From Burkholderia sp. Leaf177 (GTDB lineage Bacteria; Pseudomonadota; Gammaproteobacteria; Burkholderiales; Burkholderiaceae): 64,000 bases of DNA. The stretch covers positions 637,751-701,750 of the forward strand of contig NZ_LMPF01000001.1 in the NCBI RefSeq assembly GCF_001424345.1, in the 5' to 3' direction. The translations under genes were made by a program, and so were the position numbers. The notes under the pieces are model-generated. The model saw only the letters and a list, made by a program, of their open reading frames with translations, did no database searches and was not told the origin of the DNA. Shown here piece after piece: positions 40,343 through 48,482 of this stretch; the first letter of the stretch is position 1, and each line of letters opens with the position of its first letter.

Positions 40343-42832
40343 ATGACTAGTTTGGCTCAGCCTGACAAGAAATATTTTAGTAGTGCTATCAATAACATAG
40401 CGTTTGATATTGAGGAATTTGAACGATTCGTAAAGCTCGCGCGGCCGAACGATGGTTCGATCCAGATCTTGGCGATCCCGAAGAATGGCGGGTCGATCCA
40501 GATTCCCGCGATGTCATTCGCACTGCCGGGAGGGTTCGACGCGGCAGCAGAGTGGGCGGCCGAATACAACATGTCGCAGTTCAACATGTATTGGACGGTG
40601 AACGAACTTAAGCCATCGTCGAATCCCACGAAAAAAGCCAAGAAAGTCGACATTGCGCGGGGGCTGTTCGTGCAGCAAGACTTCGACCCTCGCGCGGGCG
40701 CTGCATATGACGACGAGCGCGCCCGACTGCTCGCCCACGCGACGACATTGGCCGCCGTTGCGAGCTTCGTAGTCGACAGCGGCAACGGCGTTCAAGCGTT
40801 CTACCGGCTCGCCGTGCCGACCGAGTTTTCGGAGCAGGATTGGAAGAAGGATGCTAACGGCCCGCACGAGGCGATCAACAAGCGGCTGTGCGCGGGCAGC
40901 GATTCGGTTTTTAACATTGACCGCATCATGAAACTGCCGGGCTCGGTTATGTGGCAGCCCGCCAGTAAGATCGCGGAAAAGGGCTATCCCGATGTCGCAC
41001 GAGTGGTGCGCGTTCTCAGCCAGTCCGAGAAAAGCTACACGCTTGCCGAGATCGAGGCGCTTGCGCCGAAAGTCGAGGCGGTCACAGCGAAGGCCGCGGC
41101 GACGACCACTATTCCGAAGAAACAACGCGTTTCGCGATCGGCGGATGCCGTGTTGGAAGCCTTCGAAAAACTCAAGACGTCGCACGCCAAGCTCTCGGCG
41201 CGTTTGGCCGGCGACGGGACAGGACTCAACGATCCGTCTGGTTCTGGAAGGTTGCAATCGATAGTCGGCATCTTGAAGGCTGCACGTTTCACTGATTCAG
41301 AGATTCTTACATTGCCCATTGCATGGCCAGGTGGTGATGCCGCGAAAGACCTGGATCGCGCAGTTCGCAAATCATTCGAAGGTTCGATCGCCGAGCCGAT
41401 GCCCGAAGTTGGTAGTTACGAGGACGTAATGTCCGCGATCAACGAGCGGCACGCCGTCACGCTGGTGGGCGGCACGTGCGTAGTGATCCGGGAGAACGAT
41501 AACGATCTGCCGGATTTCTTGAATAAGACTTCCTTCGAGACGTTTCACGCCGCGCTGAAATACGAGTACGAGGCGACGGACGGGCAAACGGGCGAGATCG
41601 TCACTAAGACCGCCGCCGCGGCCCCTGCATGGGTCAAGTCACCTTTGCGGCGTACATTCGACGGCGTCGAGTTCGCGCCAGGCGGCGGACGAGCAGGCTA
41701 TTACAACCTGTTTCGCGGATTCGCTGTTGAGCCCGCCGCGGGCGACTGCTCGTTATTCTTTGCTCACTTGCTCGAAAACATCTGCCAAGGCGACGCCGCG
41801 CAGTTTGCGTACTTGACATGTTGGCTCGCAGATCTTGTGCAGAATCCGGGCGCGAAGCCAGGCGTTGCGATTTCGATCAGTGGCAAGAAAGGCACCGGCA
41901 AGTCGAAGCTTGCTGATACGATCGCGGCGTTACTTGGCACACACGCCGTGACGGTATCGAACGCCGACCAACTGACAGGACGATTCAACGCCCATCACAG
42001 CACTGCGCTGCTTATCACTGGTGAAGAATCGTTTTGGGCGGGTGACAAAAAAGCGGAAGGTGCGCTCAAGCACATGATCACTTCCGAAAAGATCGCGCTC
42101 GAACGGAAGGGCGTCGACATCGCCATGATCGATAACTATTCACGGTTCATTTTCGTAGGTAACGCCGAGTGGCTTTTCCCTGCGACGCAAGACGAGCGGC
42201 GCTTGTTCGCGCTCGAATGCGGAGAAGCGCACCGCCTTGATTATGCGTATTTCGCTGCGATCGACGCGCAGATGTACGGCCGAGCCGGCCTCAAGCGCAT
42301 CACAGCGGGCGTCGAGCCCACCGGTCTTAAGGCGCTGTTGGCTCACTTGCTCGCTATCGATCTTCGCGGGTGGCAGATTCGGGCCGTCCCGGAAACCAAA
42401 GGGCTGAGGGCGCAGCGCTCGGCGACGCTTGAGCCGCATTTCCAGTTTATGTACGACGCCATTGAAGCCCACGAGCTGGTCGGCGAGGCGTGGACTGGCG
42501 AGATGCGCATCCAAAAGGGAAAGCTCTACGAACAATTCGTCGAGTCGGCGCGCAGGCGCGGCGTTACTCACCCCTGCGACAACAGAGTGTTTGGTCTGCG
42601 GGTCAAAGAAACGTTCGGATGGGGCACGGTGCAGTCAAGCGACGATCTGCGGTACTGGAAAGTAACACCTTGGGCAGAATCGAAGTCCGCCTTCGAGCGC
42701 AGCCGAAAAGTGACGTTCCTCGATGACGATGCCGAGCATGACGATACGTTGTTCGAAGGCGATTTCACGGCGGAAACCTACCTGCAAAAATTTACCAAAA
42801 GGGACATTGAGCAGGGTTTGGACTTGCTGTGA
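40343..42832 (+). CDS. DUF5906-type primase/helicase
   Basis: An 829-residue replication protein. The N-terminal part (about 80-260) has the pattern of satellite and plasmid primase domains: QQDFDPR (probable metal-binding acids) and VVDSGNGVQAFYRL. The C-terminal SF3-like helicase has Walker A ISGKKGTGKSKLAD (about 512-525), Walker B-like LLITGEESFW (about 553-562), sensor FIFVGNAEWLF (about 600) and an Arg-rich DERRLFALE. An AAGGTGA ribosome binding site is present. It should initiate element replication, like the alpha protein of P4, and the iteron cluster just downstream is a candidate origin. The frame is intact. Confidence 0.88.
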   Translation: MTSLAQPDKKYFSSAINNIAFDIEEFERFVKLARPNDGSIQILAIPKNGGSIQIPAMSFALPGGFDAAAEWAAEYNMSQFNMYWTVNELKPSSNPTKKAKKVDIARGLFVQQDFDPRAGAAYDDERARLLAHATTLAAVASFVVDSGNGVQAFYRLAVPTEFSEQDWKKDANGPHEAINKRLCAGSDSVFNIDRIMKLPGSVMWQPASKIAEKGYPDVARVVRVLSQSEKSYTLAEIEALAPKVEAVTAKAAATTTIPKKQRVSRSADAVLEAFEKLKTSHAKLSARLAGDGTGLNDPSGSGRLQSIVGILKAARFTDSEILTLPIAWPGGDAAKDLDRAVRKSFEGSIAEPMPEVGSYEDVMSAINERHAVTLVGGTCVVIRENDNDLPDFLNKTSFETFHAALKYEYEATDGQTGEIVTKTAAAAPAWVKSPLRRTFDGVEFAPGGGRAGYYNLFRGFAVEPAAGDCSLFFAHLLENICQGDAAQFAYLTCWLADLVQNPGAKPGVAISISGKKGTGKSKLADTIAALLGTHAVTVSNADQLTGRFNAHHSTALLITGEESFWAGDKKAEGALKHMITSEKIALERKGVDIAMIDNYSRFIFVGNAEWLFPATQDERRLFALECGEAHRLDYAYFAAIDAQMYGRAGLKRITAGVEPTGLKALLAHLLAIDLRGWQIRAVPETKGLRAQRSATLEPHFQFMYDAIEAHELVGEAWTGEMRIQKGKLYEQFVESARRRGVTHPCDNRVFGLRVKETFGWGTVQSSDDLRYWKVTPWAESKSAFERSRKVTFLDDDAEHDDTLFEGDFTAETYLQKFTKRDIEQGLDLL

Positions 42833-42842
42833 AGAAGTGCAT

Positions 42843-43059
42843 TGTTGGAGTGTTGGGAGGGGGCCTTACTGGTTAAGGCTTCCACCAATCCAACACGCCA
42901 ACATAGGGTTTCAAATCCCTAAAGCTTTTTATATCCCTATGGTTTTCCGTTACCGCAACGATTGACTGTTCTCTACTAACTCTATTTTATTGTTGGAATA
43001 GTGGGGATAGTTGGAAAGAAGTAGGGGTAAGGGTTTCGGCGCCAACAATAGGGCCAACA
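42843..43059. repeat. Iteron cluster and long inverted repeat: putative replication origin
   Basis: Seven copies of TGTTGG or its complement CCAACA lie at 42843, 42851, 42890, 42898, 42991, 43042 and 43054. Four of them make an inverted repeat with 14-bp arms (42843-42856 and 42890-42903, one mismatch), with a second nested stem GCCTTA/TAAGGC inside the loop. AT-rich stretches lie between the copies (about 42904-42990). This is the main non-coding stretch of the element (42833-43249) and directly follows the primase/helicase gene, as origin or iteron regions do in P4-like elements. Confidence 0.6.
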
Positions 43060-43249
43060 GTGCTGTAAAACGCTGCGGCGACTGTGGGCGGCAAATGCCA
43101 CCTGAAAACAGGAACAACGCGAACGCGGTTGTTTTTGCGCAACTCCTGTTTCCGGATGGCGGATAGTCTTCGATACATAAAGCGCATTACTTCGGCCTCG
43201 CATGCACGCAAGCGCACACGAAGCCGCAAAGCAGCACAGACAAAACGCA

Positions 43250-43360
43250 ATGCCCGTCGACGAGACTGATCTGTCAGCGGGGTTTGACCCGCCACCGAAT
43301 GCGCAGTCGGCGATTAAGTTGCGAAACCTATACCGAGGGCTACACCATGGGCGAACTTGA
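43250..43360 (+). CDS. Possible 36-residue acidic protein
   Basis: ATG at 43250 opens MPVDETDLSAGFDPPPNAQS and ends after HHGRT, overlapping the next start by 14 nt. Composition is unlike random sequence, but the ribosome binding site is weak. Listed as a possibility only. Confidence 0.25.
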   Translation: MPVDETDLSAGFDPPPNAQSAIKLRNLYRGLHHGRT

Positions 43361-43610
43361 TTTTGGCGATGGGCTTGTATTGCCGTGTACAGCCGGACGT
43401 TTGATGCTTTGGCTGCTATGGACATCAATCGGAGCGCCGGTGCCCGTGGTGAGCATCTTGGGCGTGTCGCAAAAGGCTGCAATGATGCGCATCTATCGGG
43501 AAGCCGACGCACTCGGACAGTACAGCCCAAAGCACGCCGCGGCGTTGCGCAACCACGTGCATTTTGAAGGCGGCGTCGCTACCTTCCGACCGGCGCACCG
43601 GTGCCGTTGA
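43347..43610 (+). CDS. Small hypothetical protein with HTH-like segment
   Basis: About 87 residues from the ATG at 43347 (the frame stays open back to 43284). The middle VVSILGVSQKAAMMRIYREADALGQYS could be a helix-turn-helix. The rest is not recognised. It precedes the morphogenesis-like cassette by 96 bp and could be its regulator; this is inference from position only. Confidence 0.5.
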   Translation: MGELDFGDGLVLPCTAGRLMLWLLWTSIGAPVPVVSILGVSQKAAMMRIYREADALGQYSPKHAAALRNHVHFEGGVATFRPAHRCR

Positions 43611-43706
43611 GGATTACGAATAGATTACGTTGACGCAAAATGTTACCCGCGCGACTTTCACTTTCTGCCTGCGTAACCTTGGATCATCAAATTCAAGGAG
43701 CGCAAC

Positions 43707-44531
43707 GTGCGCAGAGCTTTAGTCCTCAAATCCGCGATCGCTGAGACGGAACACGAGCATCAGCTTGCGATCAATGCCCGAAGCACTGCAGTGCAGGCCG
43801 TCAGTCGCGATCCCACCAACGACTTGGCGCATAAAGCATTGGACGCCGCTGCTGCCGCCGTAAGGTCGCACAGTGCCCGTCTCGACCAGCTTCAGTCTGC
43901 ATTAACCGAAGCCGAGCGACTCGATCACATGGACGAAGTCAACGCGAAGAAAGCAGGGTGGATCGCAGCGCGAGAAAAGGCAATTGCACTTTCGTCTGCA
44001 CGGGTCAAGCAGGCGAAGGCGCTGCAGGCGGCCATCGACAACATGGCCGTCGCGCTGAGAGACTTTGAAACGGCTAATGACGCCGCGCTTGTCGCGATCT
44101 ATCAGGCCACGGCCGGCGCTGCTCCAAAAGATCACCAGGCAATGGTTGTCTTCGGTCAGCGCGCAGCTATTGCGCCACGCGCGGTCACCGATCCGCTGCG
44201 CGCTGCGTTCGTTATGGCGTTACACGATTCGGGCTTCGGCGAGGTTGGTTTAAGTCTGGACGGCATGCTCACGTATCAGAATCACCAGCACCTGGCACAC
44301 GGCAATCGCGACGGACTTGTCGCAGCCGTGAAGCAGTCGACGCAGGCAATTGACGATGCCTTGACGGACGTGCACAAGCTGGTCGGCGTCATTGCGCCTG
44401 ATCCCGTTATCGAATTCGAGCCAACGATCGTGTCGCCCGACGACCCCAATGCCGGCGTGATTCCCGCTGTCGAATGGGGCGCGCCTGCCGTGCCCGCGAT
44501 CGGCGCACGTTTGATGCCTTCGGGAGGCTGA
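43707..44531 (+). CDS. Coiled-coil protein opening the morphogenesis-like cassette
   Basis: A 274-residue protein with a GTG start preceded by AAGGAG. Residues about 10-130 are a long Ala/Gln/Glu/Lys/Arg coiled coil. Residues about 140-240 are mixed, and the C-terminus is Pro/Val-rich (GVIPAVEWGAPAVPAIG). I do not recognise a family; many phage structural or scaffold-associated proteins look like this. Its stop lies 1 bp before the next ATG, starting a run of seven genes with overlaps or tiny gaps. Confidence 0.6.
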   Translation: MRRALVLKSAIAETEHEHQLAINARSTAVQAVSRDPTNDLAHKALDAAAAAVRSHSARLDQLQSALTEAERLDHMDEVNAKKAGWIAAREKAIALSSARVKQAKALQAAIDNMAVALRDFETANDAALVAIYQATAGAAPKDHQAMVVFGQRAAIAPRAVTDPLRAAFVMALHDSGFGEVGLSLDGMLTYQNHQHLAHGNRDGLVAAVKQSTQAIDDALTDVHKLVGVIAPDPVIEFEPTIVSPDDPNAGVIPAVEWGAPAVPAIGARLMPSGG

Positions 44532-44532
44532 T

Positions 44533-45237
44533 ATGAGCGACGAAATCCAATCAAGCGGCCCCGACCTGAACGCGATCGCTGACCGCCTGTACGGCACGCC
44601 GGCCACTGCGCCCGCTGAACCGGCGCAGGTTGCAGCGAAGACCAAACCCGCATCCGAGCCTGTCGAAGCGAAACCCGCAGACCCGCGCGCGTTGCGCCGG
44701 CAAGCGGAAGACATCGAACGTGCAGCACGCGCTAAGCAGGCAACCAGCGACGCCGACAAGGCACTCGCGGAGAAATACCCCAACGTGCCGGCCGAAGTCG
44801 CGAAGCTGCGCGACACGTCGGAACGCCGCATGTTCAGCCCACAAGGCACGTTTGCCAGCGTGCAGCTCGAAGCAGCGATGAAAGACGTAACGATTGACCC
44901 GGCCATTAAAACAGCGGTCGCCGCGGAGTACCGCGAGGTGTTCGCCGACATTGGCGCGAGTGCGCAGGATGCACAGGAGATCGTCGACGCCGTGGGCCGC
45001 TTCACTGCTGAACCGATGACTCCTGAGCGCGATGCCAAAAACGCAAATTCCGCGATCCAGATGCTGACCGAGCACTACGGCGCGGATGCAAAAGCAGCCC
45101 TGGCGTCCGCTGTGGAAATGGTCACGCGTGATCCCCGATTTGCTCGCGTGCTTGAGGTCTCGCGCCTAGGCAACGATCCGCAGACCGTTCTCAAACTCTG
45201 CCAGCTCGCGCGTTCGCAAAAAGCGCGCGGCGGTTAG
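44533..45237 (+). CDS. Scaffold-like phage protein
   Basis: A 234-residue, highly charged, Ala/Glu/Lys-rich protein with a disordered N-terminus (about 1-80), helical middle, and a C-terminal TRDPRFARVLEVSRLGNDPQ segment (about 195-215). This layout and this C-terminal motif resemble proteins found beside capsid genes in podophages, where scaffold or assembly roles are assumed. There is no enzyme motif. A scaffold-type protein in an element without a major capsid gene would fit redirection of a helper's capsid assembly. Confidence 0.45.
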   Translation: MSDEIQSSGPDLNAIADRLYGTPATAPAEPAQVAAKTKPASEPVEAKPADPRALRRQAEDIERAARAKQATSDADKALAEKYPNVPAEVAKLRDTSERRMFSPQGTFASVQLEAAMKDVTIDPAIKTAVAAEYREVFADIGASAQDAQEIVDAVGRFTAEPMTPERDAKNANSAIQMLTEHYGADAKAALASAVEMVTRDPRFARVLEVSRLGNDPQTVLKLCQLARSQKARGG

Positions 45238-45250
45238 TGAGGCAATGACC

Positions 45251-45727
45251 ATGTCCGCAATCGTGATCCGTGAATGCTCGGCTGACGAACTCGCCAACGC
45301 GTCGAACTTCGATGCGCTATGTGCCGAGTACGCCGCGGAGTCGGGACGCATGCCTGAATTCGGGGAGCCGAAGGTGGACATCGACGCGTATCGAGCGATG
45401 GAAGCCGCAGGCGTGGCGCACTTCCTGGGCGTATGGAACGTTGGTGCCTACCGCGATGAACTTGTGGGCTTCGGTGTGGTGACGCTATCCACGTTGCCGC
45501 ATTTCTCGAAGCGCATTGGCTGTCTGATCTCGTTCTTCGTGGCCGCTAATGCGCGCAACGGTAGCGCCGGCACACGACTTCGAGAAGCGGCTGAACGCAT
45601 CGCAAGCGAGAACGGCGCCGCGGGATTGATGATCAGCGCGCCATGCGAAAGCCGACTTGACGTGATCCTGCCGCGCAGCGGATACCGCGCAACAAATCGC
45701 ATGTACTTCAAGGGCTTCGCACAATGA
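45251..45727 (+). CDS. GNAT-family acetyltransferase
   Basis: About 158 residues from the ATG at 45251 (GAGG 8 nt upstream; an ATG at 45245 is also possible). The GNAT core is visible: HFLGVWNVGAYRDELVGFGVV (about 55-75), the acetyl-CoA-binding loop ARNGSAGTRLREAAERIA (about 99-116), and a C-terminal GYRATNRMYFKGF. Acceptor unknown. GNAT genes sit between portal and capsid genes in several podophages, so it likely travelled with the cassette. It overlaps the next gene by 4 nt. Confidence 0.8.
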   Translation: MSAIVIRECSADELANASNFDALCAEYAAESGRMPEFGEPKVDIDAYRAMEAAGVAHFLGVWNVGAYRDELVGFGVVTLSTLPHFSKRIGCLISFFVAANARNGSAGTRLREAAERIASENGAAGLMISAPCESRLDVILPRSGYRATNRMYFKGFAQ

Positions 45728-46176
45728 ACTCGATCGCGCTGCCGTCCATGCTCACGTGCCCGGCGCCGGAAACGCTTGCCGTGTTGCGTGACATCGACGC
45801 AAGCCTGCGAGCGTTGCCGCAGACCAATGTCGACATCGATCACCTGATCCACGGCGGTATGTACGCGAGAACCGCGCGCATACCAGCCGACACAGTGGTG
45901 TCGGGCGTGGTGCTTAAAGTCGCAACGGTGCTCATTATCCACGGCGATGTCACAGTTTTCACCGGCGCTGATTCGGTACGGCTCACCGGTTTTAACGTTT
46001 TGCCAGGCAGCGCCGGGCGCAAGCAGTTATTTCGCACGCACACCGAAACGCAAATGACGATGGTGCTGCCGAGCGCCGCGCATTCAGTTGACGAAGCCGA
46101 ATACGAATTCACCAGCGAACCGCATCTTCTTATGAATTCAGCGGGTCACGTCTTAATCACAGGGGAAAAAGCATGA
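45724..46176 (+). CDS. Phage-type cupin-like beta-barrel protein
   Basis: A 150-residue protein. The central GMYARTARIPADTVVSGVV...VLIIHGDVTVFTG pattern (about 40-85) is a cupin-like beta-roll found in many phage proteins of unknown role, often near capsid genes. I see no complete metal-binding His set. Coupled by ATGA overlaps on both sides. Confidence 0.6.
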   Translation: MNSIALPSMLTCPAPETLAVLRDIDASLRALPQTNVDIDHLIHGGMYARTARIPADTVVSGVVLKVATVLIIHGDVTVFTGADSVRLTGFNVLPGSAGRKQLFRTHTETQMTMVLPSAAHSVDEAEYEFTSEPHLLMNSAGHVLITGEKA

Positions 46177-46499
46177 GTGGAATCACTGCAGCCACTGCAG
46201 GTTTAATCGCGGCCGGCGTCGGGGCGGCCGGCACCGCCATTACTGCGCACATGAACAGCATCGCGCAAGGCCAGCAGGCTGACAAAGCCGCACAACTCGC
46301 GCAAGCCACCGGTACCGCGCAGAAGGCGACACCCGCCGACACGAGCGGGCTTAACGCTGGCGGCACACCCGCATCGGCTGGCGTGAACAGCGGCCCCGCA
46401 TCCACGTTGCTCACCGGCAGCGGCGGCGTCGCTAATTCAGCACTCAACCTTGGCGGCCCCGGTGGCCTGCTCGGTTCGAACTCGTTGCTTGGGCAGTAG
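46173..46499 (+). CDS. Small Gly/Ala-rich virion-type protein
   Basis: A 108-residue protein with an N-terminal hydrophobic Gly/Ala helix (about 4-26) and a low-complexity C-terminus with STLLTGSGGV and a final GLLGSNSLLGQ. The TLLTGxxGV ... LLG pattern recurs in small proteins next to capsid genes of podophages and is thought to be internal-virion or ejection related. Role here unknown. The palindrome ATCGGCGCCGAT lies 2 bp after the stop. Confidence 0.55.
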   Translation: MSGITAATAGLIAAGVGAAGTAITAHMNSIAQGQQADKAAQLAQATGTAQKATPADTSGLNAGGTPASAGVNSGPASTLLTGSGGVANSALNLGGPGGLLGSNSLLGQ

Positions 46500-46501
46500 G
46501 T

Positions 46502-46513
46502 ATCGGCGCCGAT
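46502..46513. repeat. 12-bp perfect palindrome, copy 1
   Basis: ATCGGCGCCGAT just downstream of a stop codon and upstream of the cement-protein gene. An identical copy lies at 47890-47901. The following leader shares the words CAGTGAACGAG and TAAGCGTCA with the leader after copy 2. Confidence 0.6.
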
Positions 46514-46597
46514 GTAGGCGTCAGTGAACGAGCTCGCCCAACGTTGTCAGATAAGCGTCAAACGCCGACAGCAGGGCGGCGTAACAAAAGGAAAATC

Positions 46598-47041
46598 ATG
46601 GTTATCGACCAGCAGAATCTTTTCTCCGACTCGCAGCTAATCACGACTAGTGCGAACTCGACGAACGTTATCGACAACTTGGGCAACCAGGTGCTGCCAA
46701 CTGCGATGGTAGCGCAACCGATCGGCGTCTTTGCTCGTGTGCTTCAGGCGTTTGCCGGCGGCACATCGTTGCAGATTGCCGTTGTATCGGCCGATGACGC
46801 CGCCTTGACAACGAATGTCGTCACGCATTTTCAGACGACCGCAATCGCTACTGTGGCGTTGGCCGCCGGGTCGTTAGCGCTCGGCGTGCATGTGCCCCCA
46901 CAGAAGTTGCGCAAGTATCTTGGGCTCAAATACACCGTCGTTGGCACCATGACCAGTGGCTCGATCCTCGCGGGCCTTGCCGAAGATATCGACACGGTGA
47001 TGAAGCCGACCGATTTCGGCAGTGGATATGCGGTGCTCTGA
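46598..47041 (+). CDS. Bbp16-type capsid cement protein
   Basis: About 147 residues from the ATG at 46598, which has AAAAGGA upstream; a frame open to 46544 is not preferred. It starts MVIDQQNLFSDSQLITTSANS and continues with SLQIAVVSADDAALT and KYLGLKYTVVGTMTSG, matching the family of Bordetella phage BPP-1 Bbp16, a protein that trims and stabilises the capsid lattice. In phages it adjoins the major capsid gene; here no such gene is present. The role would be to decorate a helper's capsid, comparable to Psu of satellite P4. The stop overlaps the next start (TGATG). Confidence 0.75.
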   Translation: MVIDQQNLFSDSQLITTSANSTNVIDNLGNQVLPTAMVAQPIGVFARVLQAFAGGTSLQIAVVSADDAALTTNVVTHFQTTAIATVALAAGSLALGVHVPPQKLRKYLGLKYTVVGTMTSGSILAGLAEDIDTVMKPTDFGSGYAVL

Positions 47042-47484
47042 TGGCTGACCGGAACGAACTTGGACACTTCAAGCCGGGTGCATCGGGCAACGCAGGCGGC
47101 AAACCGCTGTCTGCGAAGCGCTTGCGCGACTTGCTTGAGCTGGACCTGAACCTTTACGCCGAAGTCCTTAAGAAGCAGGCTCTTGCCGGCGAGCCGATAG
47201 CGCTCAAGCTGGTAATAGAACGCCTGTTCCCAGCGCCGAAAGCAAGCCGCGACGCCGTGGTGATTCCAGGCCTGTTCGCGGCGGAGACCTTCACGGACAA
47301 AGCGCATGCAGTGATGGATGCGATCTCACGCGGCGAAGTAACCACCGAAGACGGCGCGGCCGTGCTCGGCGGCATTGCGGGCGTGTTGCGCGCGAACGAG
47401 ATGGACGAGTTCAATCGACGCCTTGCCGCGCTCGAAGGCGGTCCGACGAAGCCAGCATCGGCGGAAGGGAGTGATTTGCTGTGA
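47041..47484 (+). CDS. DUF5681 / small-terminase-like protein
   Basis: A 147-residue protein that starts with the FKPGASGNAGGKP motif (about 9-21) of DUF5681, a domain seen at the N-terminus of small-terminase-like phage proteins. A helical core follows (LELDLNLYAEVLKKQALAG), with a region resembling a DNA-binding/oligomerising TerS body. No ATPase or nuclease motifs are present, so it is not a large terminase. Satellites of the PICI type encode their own TerS to redirect packaging. It is coupled to the cement gene by TGATG and to the next gene by GTGA. Confidence 0.5.
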   Translation: MADRNELGHFKPGASGNAGGKPLSAKRLRDLLELDLNLYAEVLKKQALAGEPIALKLVIERLFPAPKASRDAVVIPGLFAAETFTDKAHAVMDAISRGEVTTEDGAAVLGGIAGVLRANEMDEFNRRLAALEGGPTKPASAEGSDLL

Positions 47485-47885
47485 ACCTGCTCGCTCGCCT
47501 TGAAGCCTTGGAAGCGCGTCACGATTCGCATACTCCGGCCGGAGAAATGACGGCGAAAGAACGCGCAGAAGTTGTCGAATTCGCGTTTTCATACGGACTG
47601 GAATACGACCGCTCGTATGACAGCCCGATCACCCCATCGGATTCGCGTCACGGTTATTGGCCGTACACAGATGCTAGGCATGACGGCAAACACCTTTTGC
47701 GCTATGACGCACTTGAAACGCTGCTTCGCGCAACGGGCGATGATCTGGTTCGATGCGCATTGAAGTGGGCGAATCGGATTCGCCCCCCAGGCGGAGGCAG
47801 GGCCGATTTTTATTACGACGAGGGCGACGACGTACCGGTCGTCAGCTTCTGGTTTGAGCCGCAAGAAGGTCACGATTTGATGTAG
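47481..47885 (+). CDS. Hypothetical element protein (134 aa)
   Basis: Not recognised. It starts with GTG overlapping the preceding stop (GTGA). It is hydrophilic, rich in Asp/Tyr/Arg and His, with a helical start (LARLEALEARHDSH) and an acidic end (YDEGDDVPVVSFWFEPQEGHD). It closes the tightly coupled cassette; the second copy of the palindrome follows its stop by 4 bp. Confidence 0.6.
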   Translation: MNLLARLEALEARHDSHTPAGEMTAKERAEVVEFAFSYGLEYDRSYDSPITPSDSRHGYWPYTDARHDGKHLLRYDALETLLRATGDDLVRCALKWANRIRPPGGGRADFYYDEGDDVPVVSFWFEPQEGHDLM

Positions 47886-47889
47886 CAGT

Positions 47890-47901
47890 ATCGGCGCCGA
47901 T
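47890..47901. repeat. 12-bp perfect palindrome, copy 2
   Basis: ATCGGCGCCGAT, identical to 46502-46513, again just after a stop codon and upstream of a new gene (47996). Candidate operator or mRNA processing site. Confidence 0.6.
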
Positions 47902-47995
47902 ATATGTCGCCGAAGTACCGAACACGAAAGGCAACGCGGCTAAGCGTCACATACCGATAGCTGCGCAGCACATGCAACAGTGAACGAGGTGAGCC

Positions 47996-48241
47996 ATGCC
48001 GAGATTGATCGCTGTTAACGACCGGGGGTGGCGCATTGGGGAAGACCACCAGCGCGCCAAGCTCACCAATCGCGACGTCGAGCTGATCCGGCAGATGCGA
48101 GAACAGGACCGCTTACCGTATCGAAAAATTGCGGAGATCTTCGAGATCAGCAATGCCGCAGTGTTCGGCATCTGCAATCACACCCGGCGGAACCAGGCGC
48201 CGGCTCGATGGAAGACAGTCAGGGAAGCACCGCGCGACTGA
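47996..48241 (+). CDS. Small HTH DNA-binding protein
   Basis: An 81-residue basic protein. The segment DVELIRQMREQDRLPYRKIAEIFEISNAAVFGIC (about 25-58) is a resolvase/sigma-type helix-turn-helix. AGGTGAG precedes the ATG. It is likely a regulator of the element; targets unknown. The leader upstream contains the palindrome and repeated words shared with the cement-gene leader. Confidence 0.65.
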   Translation: MPRLIAVNDRGWRIGEDHQRAKLTNRDVELIRQMREQDRLPYRKIAEIFEISNAAVFGICNHTRRNQAPARWKTVREAPRD

Positions 48242-48320
48242 AGCCGCTAGGTGTTGGATTGAATTCGCGGGCGACAATCCGCGATACGCTGCGGTAACGC
48301 CCGCGCCGCTGCGGGGATAG

Positions 48321-48338
48321 CGCCCACTTAGGTGGGCG
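48321..48338 (+). terminator. Rho-independent terminator of the rightward operon
   Basis: CGCCCAC / GTGGGCG with a TTAG loop, followed by TTATCTTTT. It ends the transcript that contains the cassette and HTH gene. Confidence 0.75.
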
Positions 48339-48423
48339 TTATCTTTTGCTTGCCTCGTACAGAAGTCGGGCGCTCTGCGAACCGCACACTCGCTGCATTT
48401 GCGCGCGCTTGCACCGAAATCAG

Positions 48424-48452
48424 TTGACAAAGTCATCTAGCCCGTTAAGTAT
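48424..48452 (+). promoter_or_regulatory. Candidate promoter
   Basis: A perfect -35 TTGACA at 48424-48429, and an AT-rich AAGTAT 17 bp further (48447-48452; an alternative TATACA is 20 bp away). It would drive the genes from 48483. Confidence 0.45.
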
Positions 48453-48482
48453 ACAACCTTATCGACATAACCTTTTAACCAC

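Noticed and set aside
43156..43269. Very basic 37-residue frame (MADSLRYIKRIT...)
   Set aside because: No ribosome binding site, and the Arg/Lys-rich composition can arise by chance here; not firm enough to list as a gene.
42982..43530. 182-residue minus-strand ORF over the iteron region
   Set aside because: Composition is Arg/Cys/Ser-rich and unlike a real protein; it runs through the repeats and opposes the operon.
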